Translations under genes and position numbers: made by a program
The notes under the pieces: generated by a model
Told to the model about the DNA's origin: nothing
Seen by the model: only the letters and a program-made list of their open reading frames with translations
Database searches by the model: none
Assembly (NCBI RefSeq): GCF_030815485.1
Contig: NZ_JAUSWV010000002.1
Coordinates: 124,001-188,000, forward strand
Length of the DNA stretch: 64,000 nucleotides
Reading direction: 5' to 3'
DNA from: Streptomyces rishiriensis
Lineage (GTDB): Bacteria; Actinomycetota; Actinomycetes; Streptomycetales; Streptomycetaceae
Shown here: piece by piece, positions 33,086 through 40,749 of the stretch
How the letters are laid out: every line of letters begins with the position of its first letter
Position numbering within the stretch: the first letter of the stretch is position 1

Positions 33086-33202
33086 CGCTACCTGAACTGG
33101 CCCGTCGCCGACCCCGACGGCGCCGCGGTCGCCGTCGTACGGGACATCCGCGACGCGATCGACGCCCGCAACACCGAACTGCTGCCCTCCCTGCCCGCCT
33201 GA
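33086..33202 (+). pseudogene. C-terminal fragment of an arsenate-reductase/LMW-phosphatase-like gene
   Basis: The frame ending at 33202 reads LNWPVADPDGAAVAVVRDIR and DAIDARNTELLPSLP, resembling the C-terminal end of ArsC-type phosphatases (compare LEDPAGKGVESVRPIRDEI of the intact gene downstream). The active-site half is missing. It abuts the truncated ArsR on the opposite strand, marking a recombination joint near 33055-33085. Confidence 0.5.
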
Positions 33203-33238
33203 ACCACCCGCTGGTCCATCCTCGTGAAGGAAGAACCC

Positions 33239-33658
33239 ATGTCCACCGCCCCGCTCGCTTCCGTGCTCTTCGTCTGCGTCCACAACGCCGGCCGCTCGCA
33301 GATGGCCGCCGGATTCCTCAGCCACCTCGCGGGCGACCGGATCGAGGTTCGCTCCGCCGGCTCGATCCCGGGCGACCAGGTCAACCCGGCCGCCGTCGAG
33401 GCGATGCAGGAAGCCGGCGTCGACATCGCCGACGCCAAGCCGAAGGTGCTCACCAGCGAGGCCATCCAGGCGTCCGACTACGTCATCACCATGGGCTGCG
33501 GCGACGCCTGCCCGGTCTTCCCCGGCAAGAAGTACCTCGACTGGGCCCTCGAGGACCCGGCGGGCAAGGGTGTCGAGTCGGTGCGCCCCATCCGCGACGA
33601 GATCAAGACCCGCATCGAGGCCCTGATCGCGGAGATTGACGCCAAGCAGGAGGCGTGA
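33239..33658 (+). CDS. arsC: Arsenate reductase, LMW protein tyrosine phosphatase type
   Basis: A 139-residue LMW-PTPase-fold enzyme reducing As(V) to As(III). The catalytic P-loop Cys13-x5-Arg19 (CVHNAGR) followed by Ser20 is intact, and redox cysteines occur at 87 and 91 (MGCGDACP). The DPAGKGVESVRPIRDEI tail is typical. The Cys spacing suits thioredoxin-linked recycling, which fits a trxB gene directly downstream, although that gene is broken here. The ATG at 33239 has AAGGAAG 7 nt upstream. Arsenite produced would need export, probably by the MFS protein. Confidence 0.92.
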   Translation: MSTAPLASVLFVCVHNAGRSQMAAGFLSHLAGDRIEVRSAGSIPGDQVNPAAVEAMQEAGVDIADAKPKVLTSEAIQASDYVITMGCGDACPVFPGKKYLDWALEDPAGKGVESVRPIRDEIKTRIEALIAEIDAKQEA

Positions 33659-33662
33659 GCGC

Positions 33663-34082
33663 GTGAGCGGTACCAACAGTGACGGCGTGCGCGATGTCGT
33701 CATCATCGGCTCGGTCCCGCCGGATACACCGCCGCCCTCTACACCGCCCGCGCCGAACTCAAGCCGCTCGTCTTCGGCGGCGCGATCTTCGTGGGTGGTG
33801 CGCTGACTGGACGACCGAGGCCGAGAACTTCCCCACACTTCCGAGGGCATCGACGGCCCGGTCCTCATGGAGAACATGCGGGTTCAGGCGATGCGCTTCG
33901 GCGCGGAGATGGTCGACGACGATGTCGTCGAGGTCGACCTGACCGGGGACATCAAGACCGTCACCGTCACCGACACCGCCGACACCCGTGCACTGGGCGA
34001 AGGCCGCCGTTGTCGCCACCGGTTCCGGGTACCGCAAGCTGGGCCTGCCAGGGGACGACAAGCTCTCCGGGCGGGGCGTGTC
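33663..34082 (+). pseudogene. Thioredoxin reductase (trxB) remnant
   Basis: GTG at 33663 starts a recognisable TrxB N terminus (DVVIIGS). After a one-base loss the sequence continues as GPAGYTAALYTARAELKPLV, then shifts again to TTEAENFP, EGIDGPVLMENMRVQAMRFG and AEMVDDDVVEVDLTGDIKTV, and again to AKAAVVATGSGYRKLGLPGD and KLSGRGVS. Similarity ends just before the redox CATC motif. At least three frameshifts and loss of the catalytic half make it non-functional. It once completed an arsC-trxB pair. Confidence 0.8.
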
Positions 34083-34124
34083 ACCGTATCCGGCGTCCGC
34101 GACCACCAGGGGAACGTCGACGCC

Positions 34125-34390
34125 TCATGACCGGGCCTCGTCGATCATGTCCAGGGCCAGCTGCAACTTCTCCACATGACCGGCCTGGGCGGGGATCCCG
34201 CAGCGGCCGCGGCGGGCGATCTTGTCCGCATCGGCCTCCGGCGAGGCGGGATCCCAAGATGCGGGCAGGTACAGCCGCCAGTTGACAGCCGCGGAGGCAC
34301 GCTCATTGGCCAGGTGCAGGGAGACGCCCGCCTGGCATTTGGTGACCTTGCCCGCGGCGCCGGTGTACTGCCGCGACTGGTCACCGCTGC
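34125..34390 (-). pseudogene. IS701-like transposase internal fragment
   Basis: The minus frame encodes SRQYTGAAGKVTKCQAGVSL, HLANERASAAVNWRLYLPAS, ADKIARRGRCGIPAQAGHVE and KLQLALDMIDEARS, a central segment of IS701-family transposases. It is flanked by unrelated sequence. It differs from the other two IS701 copies in the window, so it is an independent relic at the edge of the trxB truncation. Confidence 0.7.
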
Positions 34391-35069
34391 CACGTTGGGC
34401 CCCTACCTGGACCTTTGACACTCCTGAGGCACGACGGTAGGAAGTCGACAACGCAGGCGTCACGCTTCGTTCCCGGCGCAGCCGGGCAGCGTCTGATTCC
34501 GCCATCCTGCATACCAACCCCCATCCCTCCGAGCGTCAGGTCTTCGTACGGCGGGCGGGTGGAGACGGCCTCTGTTACGCAGAGCGCTCCCACGCGCAGG
34601 GCTCATTCACCCGGCCCGCCTGACAAGAGGAGGGGATGGGAGAAGCAGGTTCAGGAACGCACCGCTTGAAGTCCAGGTCTGCCGACACGACGTAGAGACT
34701 TTGGCCAGGTCATGGCCAGCACAGCACCAAGGGCCGTACGTGCCAAAACCGAGGCAGACTCTCACCACGGGCGGCTGGCCCTACGGTGCAGGCCCCGACC
34801 TGCTCGAATGCGCGTTGTTCAACACGGCCTGGGAGGGATCAGGCTGACGGCGCGGCAAACGGCCGCCGACCGCTCCGGCCCGGGGTGAGGTACAGCGCCT
34901 GCGGTGGCTCGGTGAGCAGCGGTGTGCGCCGCAGACTGTGCAGCAAGCCGGACTGTCACGCGCGCAGCAGACCGTCCTCCTCCACCACCTGGCCGACAGC
35001 CTCCAGCTGCCCCGCCGTCGGTGTCCTGCGCCTTCTCTGATCATGAAGATCTGTAGCATTTTCTGCGTG
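34391..35069. other. Unassigned region
   Basis: About 680 bases after the IS fragment with no gene I can support. A plus-strand stretch near 34890-35020 (SRAQQTVLLHHLADSLQLPR in one frame) looks faintly protein-like and may be another remnant. Confidence 0.45.
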
Positions 35070-35921
35070 TCACTGCGAGCCTGTGGCCATCAGCGTCGCC
35101 GTGATGGGTTCCAGCTCGGTGATCAGTTCGTCGAGTTCGGCCGGGGACAAGGCGTCGTAGGGCGGGGTGGCGAGTTCGTCGGTGAGGGTTTCGATGCGTT
35201 GTTTGGTCGCGCGGCCCTCGTCGGTGAAGTGGCCGTCGGTGTCGATGAGGCAGCGTTCGCGCATGCCGTCCATGACCGCGGCCAAGCGCTCTTTCGGCAG
35301 GTGATGGATGCGCCCGAACGACTCCGGGGGATGGATGCCCTGTTCCAGAGCGGAGAGCACGTGGGCCTCCGTGCCGCCGATGCGCGCGCCGACGAGAGCG
35401 GCGATGTGCCCGTCGCCGCGGTGCTCGCGCAGCATGGTCGCGGAATGCCACAGCCGGGCGACGGGGTCGCTGGGCACCTCAAGGGTGCGCATGCCGGCGT
35501 ACATCACCCGGCCTTCGGCGGGGGCGCTCGTCGCGGCCTTGGTGGTCAGGTCGGCGGCGCGCACCAGACCCGGGGAGTCGGCCAGCTCATCGCCGAGGAT
35601 GCGCCGTAGGGAGGCCGCGCTGCCCCGCTCCCGCGCGGCGACGGAGGCCTCGGGCGGGATCGTCTCCCAGGCGCTGGGGATGTGCCGTGCGGCTTCCCCG
35701 TAGGCGAAGTTGTAGAAGGCTGCATGCACGACGTGAGCTGGCACCTGTCCCAGTGGTGCGGCGCGGCTGGCGAAGTAGCCGTCCCAGTAGGTGCGGTGGC
35801 CGAGTGCCGCCAGTTCCTCGTTGCACTCGTCGGCGAGGAAGGTGACCAGGCAGATCGGCTCCAGGAGCTCGAACATGCGACGGGCGATGTGAGTCATCGG
35901 ATGCGAGCGCGTCTTGCCCAT
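35070..35921 (-). CDS. SCO6745 family protein (copy A)
   Basis: A 283-residue soluble protein of the actinobacterial SCO6745 family. Family-like stretches are ARRMFELLEPICLVTFLADE, GYFASRAAPLGQVPAHVVHA, AFYNFAYGEAARHIPSAWET, DPVARLWHSATMLREHRGDG and HIAALVGARIGG. The C terminus resembles a winged helix (FTDEGRATKQRIETLTDELA). Biochemical function is unknown. The ATG at 35921 has GGGAG 8 nt upstream. A second member (copy B, 41723-42619) lies 6 kb away and is quite diverged. Confidence 0.82.
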   Translation of the reverse strand: MGKTRSHPMTHIARRMFELLEPICLVTFLADECNEELAALGHRTYWDGYFASRAAPLGQVPAHVVHAAFYNFAYGEAARHIPSAWETIPPEASVAARERGSAASLRRILGDELADSPGLVRAADLTTKAATSAPAEGRVMYAGMRTLEVPSDPVARLWHSATMLREHRGDGHIAALVGARIGGTEAHVLSALEQGIHPPESFGRIHHLPKERLAAVMDGMRERCLIDTDGHFTDEGRATKQRIETLTDELATPPYDALSPAELDELITELEPITATLMATGSQ

Positions 35922-36029
35922 CGGGTTCTCCCTTTGTCAGGTGTGCCGACTTGGACCGTCCGGCACACCGAAACTCATCGGCGATCGAAGAGAAGCAGTG
36001 CAGATGAGTGGGCGCCTGCGTAGCTGTGT

Positions 36030-36494
36030 ATGCGGGAGCGGGTTCTGGTCCAACTTCTGGGCTCTGCGCGGATTTTGTGGCGCGTGAAGATCACGAGCAG
36101 GTGGGCATGGTCGTCGAGTTCGCCGGTGCCCGCAGAGCGCGTCTCCCGTCACCGGCGCTCCGGCCTGACCACCCCTCTGAAAGACGACGGCCTCATCCTC
36201 GCCATGCGGGCCGAGGCCCGCGGAGCGGCACCCCAGGCCGACCCGCGCGCCGGTATCCGCACTATGGGGCTCGACGACTTCCTCACCTGTCGGATCCCCG
36301 GCACCGAGGTCCACCTCGGCATGTCCCGGAAACTGTTCGCCGCCTGCAAGCGCCTCCACGAGGAAGACCTCGTTATCGCCCGGCGAAGCCCAGGGCTGCG
36401 CGCCGAAAACATCAGCGACCAGGAGTTCAGCTCTATTGGTCAGAAACGGCTCAGGTTCTCATCAACAGGAGGGGCCTTCACGGGGGTCGCCTGA
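36030..36494 (+). CDS. Unrecognised open frame
   Basis: The frame's middle (ILAMRAEARGAAPQADPRAG, IRTMGLDDFLTCRIPGTEVH, LGMSRKLFAACKRLHEEDLV) looks like folded protein. The first ~55 codons do not, and the end overlaps the 3' end of the convergent HxlR gene. It may be a remnant of a gene whose 5' part was lost; no family is recognised. Confidence 0.3.
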   Translation: MRERVLVQLLGSARILWRVKITSRWAWSSSSPVPAERVSRHRRSGLTTPLKDDGLILAMRAEARGAAPQADPRAGIRTMGLDDFLTCRIPGTEVHLGMSRKLFAACKRLHEEDLVIARRSPGLRAENISDQEFSSIGQKRLRFSSTGGAFTGVA

Positions 36495-36871
36495 TCCGCC
36501 TCGATGATCCTGGCCGCCTCGGCTGCTTCCCGGAAGGTGACGACCGCCTCGCCATTCTCCCGTGCCCATGCGGTGAGCATCCTGATGGGCTCCTCCAGGG
36601 TTCGCCCGAGATCGGTCAGGCCGTACTCCACGCGCGGCGGCGCCTCGGCGTACGCGTGCCGCTCGACGAGCCCGTTGGCTTGGAGCCGGCGCAACGTCTG
36701 GGTCAGTACCTTGCGCGAAATGCCACCGCTCAGCTCGACCAGCTCGCCGTGGCGCAACGGGCCGTCGGTCAGCGCGAAGAGCGTGACCATGGACCACTTG
36801 CTGGCGATGATCTCCATGGCCAGGAGAGCGGGACAGTCGGCGAGGAAGGCAATTCCGGGACGCAGGCTCAT
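36440..36871 (-). CDS. HxlR-family transcriptional regulator
   Basis: A 143-residue winged-helix protein: DCPALLAMEIIASKWSMVTL (the HxlR K-W motif), LTDGPLRHGELVELSGGISR (recognition helix), KVLTQTLRRLQANGLVERHA and the wing PRVEYGLTDLGRTLEEPI. The conserved N-terminal Cys of redox/aldehyde-sensing HxlR proteins is present (ADCPALL). The start at 36871 matches the family; longer forms to 36943 run across the operator. It is divergent from a DoxX gene and likely controls it. Confidence 0.87.
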   Translation of the reverse strand: MSLRPGIAFLADCPALLAMEIIASKWSMVTLFALTDGPLRHGELVELSGGISRKVLTQTLRRLQANGLVERHAYAEAPPRVEYGLTDLGRTLEEPIRMLTAWARENGEAVVTFREAAEAARIIEADQATPVKAPPVDENLSRF

Positions 36872-36882
36872 GCGCCGAAGGT

Positions 36883-36904
36883 TACCTGGAGGTACCTGGT
36901 GGCC
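36883..36904. promoter_or_regulatory. Candidate HxlR operator
   Basis: The divergent gap contains TTACCTGGAGGTACCTGGTG: a perfect TACCT-GG-AGGTA dyad (36883-36894) that also forms an 11-bp tandem repeat of TACCTGG. This suits an HxlR dimer controlling both directions. Confidence 0.6.
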
Positions 36905-36966
36905 GCCTATCGTCGTCGAGGTGTGCACGCCCCTTACTCGCATCTCGCATGATTGAGGTTTCAGCC

Positions 36967-37317
36967 ATGTTCGTCTCTCTTGCCGTCGTCACCGTGTTCA
37001 TATCGGCGCTTCTCCTGGTATCGGCTGGGGCCAAGTCTCTGCGGACCCGGCACATCACCGAGCAGATGTCCACCCTCGGAGTGCCGCAGAGCATGATGGC
37101 GTTCCTGATCGGCGCTCAGATCGCGGGCGCGGCCGGTGCGATCGCCGGACTCTGGTGGGGACCCATCGGAATCGCCGCCGCGATCGGCCTGACGCTCTAT
37201 TTCGCCGGGGCGGTCGCCTTCCACCTGCGCGTCGGTGACCGCAAGGGCGCGTCTCCGGCGGTGGTCCTCACCATGGCCTCCGTCGCCCTGATCGTGCTGC
37301 GTGCTGCCACCCTCTGA
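36967..37317 (+). CDS. DoxX family membrane protein
   Basis: A 116-residue protein with four membrane segments (FVSLAVVTVFISALLLVSAG, MMAFLIGAQIAGAAGAIAGL, IAAAIGLTLYFAGAVAFHLR, VVLTMASVALIVLRA) as in the DoxX family linked to quinone/thiosulfate or redox-stress functions. GAGG lies 8 nt before the ATG at 36967, which is preferred over 36949. It diverges from the HxlR regulator. Confidence 0.85.
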   Translation: MFVSLAVVTVFISALLLVSAGAKSLRTRHITEQMSTLGVPQSMMAFLIGAQIAGAAGAIAGLWWGPIGIAAAIGLTLYFAGAVAFHLRVGDRKGASPAVVLTMASVALIVLRAATL

Positions 37318-37405
37318 CAGCGGACAGCCGGTCTGACGCCGGCCTTGATCGTGCTGAGTGAGGTCGGTCTCCTCTGAGGGCAGCCACCGTTGATCATCGT
37401 GAGTT

Positions 37406-38250
37406 GTGTCGACAATCGAAGATCAGCCGGTGGCCGTGGGCCACAGCGTAAACCTTGCCCGGTGGCAATCTGTATTCGATGGCCTGATGGGCAAGGTGGC
37501 GGGCCGGTTCGCCCGGGTGGAACCGCGCCGCCGGACGAGGGTGTTCGTGCTGGGGCTGCTCGTGGACCTGCCGAGGAAGAACTGCTGGACGATCGCCGAG
37601 CACGCCGGTGACGCCAGTCCGGCCGGCATGCAGCACTTTCTCAGCCGGGCCCGCTGGGATGCCGACGAAGTCCGCGACGAGATACGGGACTTCGTAGTCG
37701 AGCACCTCGGAGACGAGGGCGCCGTACTGGTTGTTGACGAGACCGGGGACCTGAAGAAGGGCACCGCGAGCGTCGGGATCCAGCGCCAGTACACCGGAAC
37801 CGCGGGCCGGATCGAGAACTCCCAGGTCGCCGTATACCTCGTCTACGCGAGTGCGGCCGGGCACGCCGCCATCGACCGCCGCCTCTACATCCCGCGCTCC
37901 TGGACCCAGGACCCCGATCGGTGCCGCGCGGCAGGCGTCCCCGACGACCTGACGTTCGCGACCAAGCCCGCACTGGCCACCGAGATGATCGCCCGAGCTC
38001 TTGATGCCGGCGTCCCCGCGGCGTGGGTCACCGGCGACGAGGTCTACGGCGGCGATCCGCACCTGAGCGCCGAGCTGGAGAGGCGCCAGATCGGTTACGT
38101 CCTGGCCGTCTCACGCAAGCGACCCATCGCCACCCGCGCGGGCGTCTTCCGGGCCGGCCAACTCGCCTACGGCCTGCCGAAGAAGGCCTGGCAGCGGCTC
38201 TCGGCGGGCACCGGCGCCAAGGGCCACCGCTTCTATGACTGGGGCCAGCC
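37406..38250 (+). pseudogene. IS701-like transposase, C-terminally truncated
   Basis: GTG at 37406 starts a good IS701-family frame: RTRVFVLGLLVDLPRKNCWT, AEHAGDASPAGMQHFLSRAR, VLVVDETGDLKKGTASVGIQ (first catalytic Asp), RQYTGTAGRIENSQVAVYLV, AAWVTGDEVYGGDPHL (second Asp) and GTGAKGHRFYDWG. It then breaks off where the Glu-containing third would follow and is joined to unrelated sequence. About 280 of the expected ~400 residues remain, so it cannot transpose. Confidence 0.8.
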
Positions 38251-38360
38251 CCCAGGAGCCGGAGTTCGACCCGGAAGGCGACGAGGGTCTCCTCGAAGCG
38301 GCGACGCCGGAGACGTATCTGGCCGTCAGCCGCTACGACGTGCCCCCGATCCGCGCTTAA
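38247..38360 (+). pseudogene. C-terminal fragment of an unknown gene fused to the transposase
   Basis: One frame away from the transposase, the sequence reads QEPEFDPEGDEGLLEAATPE and TYLAVSRYDVPPIRA then TAA. It has coherent protein character but no start. It probably represents the 3' end of a gene whose body was deleted with the IS tail. The stop overlaps the palindrome TAACGAGCTCGTTA (38358-38371). Confidence 0.4.
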
Positions 38361-38386
38361 CGAGCTCGTTAGGCCGCCATCGCTCA

Positions 38387-39343
38387 TCAATGCGCTTCGT
38401 CGGGCGCCGAACGGTCCGGTTCGTTTATCTTTCCGAAGGGGATGTGCACGCTGGGCGTGCTGCGGGCGGTGCCGGTCAGGTGGCCGACCTGATCGTCGAA
38501 GAAGATGTGGGGCTTGAGGACCTCCATGACCGTGCTCTTGTCTATGCCGCCCAGGAAGAAGGCGTCGTTGACGGTTACGCCCCAGTTCTTCAGGCTGCGC
38601 ACCGGTCGTTCGTGAGCGGGTGCGTCGCGGGCGGTGACGAGGGAAACGTGGACACGAATCTTGTAGTGGGCGTCTTCTGCTCGTTGTTCTTCTTCGCGTC
38701 GCTGGAGGCGGTTGACGCCTGCTAGGAAGTCGCGCAGGGGGCCTGGGTCGTGCGGGGCGGCGGCGTTCGTCGTCTCGTGGCAGCGGAAGCGCTCGATGCC
38801 GCCAACCTGGTAGACCTGTTCTGAGGCGTCGTCGGCAAGGACTCCGTCGAAGTCGAAGGCGATCCGCAGATCCTGGTCATCGCCCTCGTCTGCCACCGCT
38901 GGGCCGAGCACGCGGCCGGCGGGTAGCCCGAGTGCGACGGCCTCGCGGACATCGTCCTCGTTCGCAGACAGGAACAGGGACATGGTCAGGGCTGGCATGA
39001 AGCGGTAGGGCGAGCGGCCCTGCATAAAGATGGCCCGGCTGATCGGCAAACCGTAGGACTGAATGGACCGCATGACCCGCAGTCCGGTGTCGGGATCATT
39101 GCGGGACAGGATGATGACCTCCACCAGAGGGTCATCGGGTGAGAGGTCGTTCAGGGAAAGCAGTCTGCGAATGAAGGGAAAGGCGACTCCTTTGTCCAGC
39201 GTGTCGTTCAGGTGCTCCTCCTGGTAAGCACGGTAGGCCTCCTCTCCCTGATCGCGGAATACGGCATCCGCCTCCGCTAGGTCGAACAGTGCACTGGAGG
39301 CGATACCGACGACCAGCCGGTTCTTGAGTTCGTAGACGGCCAC
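38387..39343 (-). CDS. 5'-nucleotidase, cytosolic NT5C1 type
   Basis: A 318-residue protein of the 5'-nucleotidase family first described in vertebrate cytosolic 5'-nucleotidase I: LVVGIASSALFDLAEADAVF, FIRRLLSLNDLSPDDPLVEV, IILSRNDPDTGLRVMRSIQS, PYRFMPALTMSLFLSANEDD, FDFDGVLADDASEQVY (the D-x-D-G HAD motif) and FLGGIDKSTVMEVLKPHIFF, DDQ. It would release nucleosides from NMPs. GTG at 39343 has GGGAGGA 7 nt upstream. It follows an orphan coding fragment by 54 bp on the same strand. Confidence 0.88.
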   Translation of the reverse strand: MAVYELKNRLVVGIASSALFDLAEADAVFRDQGEEAYRAYQEEHLNDTLDKGVAFPFIRRLLSLNDLSPDDPLVEVIILSRNDPDTGLRVMRSIQSYGLPISRAIFMQGRSPYRFMPALTMSLFLSANEDDVREAVALGLPAGRVLGPAVADEGDDQDLRIAFDFDGVLADDASEQVYQVGGIERFRCHETTNAAAPHDPGPLRDFLAGVNRLQRREEEQRAEDAHYKIRVHVSLVTARDAPAHERPVRSLKNWGVTVNDAFFLGGIDKSTVMEVLKPHIFFDDQVGHLTGTARSTPSVHIPFGKINEPDRSAPDEAH

Positions 39344-39397
39344 TGCGTCCTCCCCTGTACTAGGGCCTGTCTCCTCGATGAAGACACTGGCTGTCTG

Positions 39398-39585
39398 TCA
39401 GTCGAACATGCCTGCGTGGGGGCCTGGTTCACCAGTCATCGGGTCGAGGCCCGCGTGGAAGCGGCGTTCCTGTTCCTCGTGATGGACGAAGATGCCCACT
39501 CGTCCCCATAGAGAGTGGTCGCTCAGCAGGCACGCGTCGAATTCAGCAGTCATGAGGCGCCGCAGGAACGGAACCAGTTCCGGAG
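39398..39585 (-). pseudogene. Orphan C-terminal coding fragment
   Basis: After a TAG the minus frame reads RAPELVPFLRRLMTAEFDAC, LLSDHSLWGRVGIFVHHEEQ, ERRFHAGLDPMTGEPGPHAG and MFD then TGA, with clear coding character and codon bias. An ATG at 39553 could start a 51-residue peptide, but the coherent sequence extends upstream to the TAG. It is probably the tail of a lost gene. The family is not recognised. Confidence 0.45.
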
Positions 39586-39639
39586 CGCGCTATGGCGTGA
39601 ACGCCTTCACTGGTGGCATCCGACGTCGGTCCAGGGTGT

Positions 39640-40233
39640 TCAGTCCAGTGGTACACGGGCTTCCAGGACTCTGGCGGTGAAGGCCGCCAGGTGAATCCGC
39701 ATCTGCTCACGAGTCATCCGCTGTTGGCCGACGAGGTGTTCGACGAGGTCGGCGCGGGTGGCGGCAAGCAGAGCATGCGCAGTGAAATCGCTGTCGGCAA
39801 GCCCGGGAATCTGCTCCAGTGCGGCCTGGAGTGTGCTGTGCCACCGCTCGTAGTGTTCCGCCGCGTAGGGGCTGTCGCCGCCGGTTCCCTCCAGTGCCAG
39901 GGCAAGGTGGCGGTTGTCGATCTTGAAGCACAGCACGGCGTCGAGGAGGGCGGGTACACGCTCCAGTGGCGGGGTGGCGGGCCCCAGAGGTGGTGGCCCC
40001 TCTTCGGCGGCGAGCCTGATCGGTGCGAGCCGCATCTCGTAGAGCGTGTGGATCAGGCCGGTGCGGTCACGGAAACCGCGGAAGAGCGTTGCCTTGCCGA
40101 CGCCGGCCGCTGCCGCGATGTCCGCCATGGTGACCGCCTCAGGGCTCTCGCAACGGGCGAAGAGCGTGTCGGCAGCCGCGAGGACGGCCTCCCGGTTGCG
40201 AGTGGCGTCCGCGCGTGGCTTGCGTTCGGGCAT
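39640..40233 (-). CDS. TetR-family repressor
   Basis: A 197-residue protein. The N-terminal HTH (NREAVLAAADTLFARCESPE, VTMADIAAAAGVGKATLFRG, FRDRTGLIHTLYEMRL) precedes an all-helical ligand domain. GGAGG lies 7 nt before the ATG at 40233. It is divergent from an NTF2-like gene coupled to an NmrA-like reductase. The 94-bp gap holds a 17-bp palindrome plus a repeat of its half, suited to repression in both directions. The ligand is probably the substrate or product of the reductase. Confidence 0.88.
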   Translation of the reverse strand: MPERKPRADATRNREAVLAAADTLFARCESPEAVTMADIAAAAGVGKATLFRGFRDRTGLIHTLYEMRLAPIRLAAEEGPPPLGPATPPLERVPALLDAVLCFKIDNRHLALALEGTGGDSPYAAEHYERWHSTLQAALEQIPGLADSDFTAHALLAATRADLVEHLVGQQRMTREQMRIHLAAFTARVLEARVPLD

Positions 40234-40261
40234 GCGGTTCCTCCGATTGCAAAGCGGACCC

Positions 40262-40309
40262 TTAGTCCGTATCGTCGAACGCATGAAACGGACTCAGAGT
40301 CCGTATCGT
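40262..40309. promoter_or_regulatory. TetR operator region
   Basis: A perfect dyad ACGGACT-CAG-AGTCCGT lies at 40288-40304. Its half AGTCCGTATCGT occurs twice in direct orientation (40264-40275 and 40298-40309). The sites cover the region between the divergent TetR and NTF2-like genes. Confidence 0.7.
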
Positions 40310-40326
40310 ACGGGACGGAGCACCCC

Positions 40327-40749
40327 ATGAGCACGAACACCGCACCGGTGGACCTGTACCGCCACGGCCTGCAGATGCTGCTGGACAAGGACATATCCGC
40401 CTGGGTCGACCTGTGGGACGAGAACGGGATCTTAGAGTTTCCCTTCGCGCCGGAAGGCTGGCCAAAGCGGCTGGAGGGCAAGGCGGCGGTCGCCGAGTAC
40501 ATGCGCGACTACCCCGACCACATAGACCTTCACGACTTCCCCTACGTGGAGATCCATCAGACCATCGCCCCCGAGACCATCGTGGTCGAAATGCGCGGTG
40601 TGGGCCGTCTGGTGGACACTGACAGCCCCTTCGACATGTCCTACATCGCCGTGGTCACCGTCAGGAGCGGCCTCATCGCCCACTACCGCGACTACTGGAA
40701 CCCGCTCGCCGTCCAGAACCCCGCCACCCACTTCGCCGGGAACAACTGA
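40327..40749 (+). CDS. NTF2-like (SnoaL-type) protein
   Basis: A 140-residue cone-shaped alpha/beta fold protein: LYRHGLQMLLDKDISAWVDL, WDENGILEFPFAPEGWPKRL, EGKAAVAEYMRDYP and GLIAHYRDYWNPLAV, typical of nuclear-transport-factor-2-like enzymes or ligand binders. GGAG lies 9 nt before the ATG at 40327. Its TGA overlaps the ATG of the NmrA-like gene (TGATG), so the two are co-translated and probably act on the same small molecule. Confidence 0.87.
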   Translation: MSTNTAPVDLYRHGLQMLLDKDISAWVDLWDENGILEFPFAPEGWPKRLEGKAAVAEYMRDYPDHIDLHDFPYVEIHQTIAPETIVVEMRGVGRLVDTDSPFDMSYIAVVTVRSGLIAHYRDYWNPLAVQNPATHFAGNN

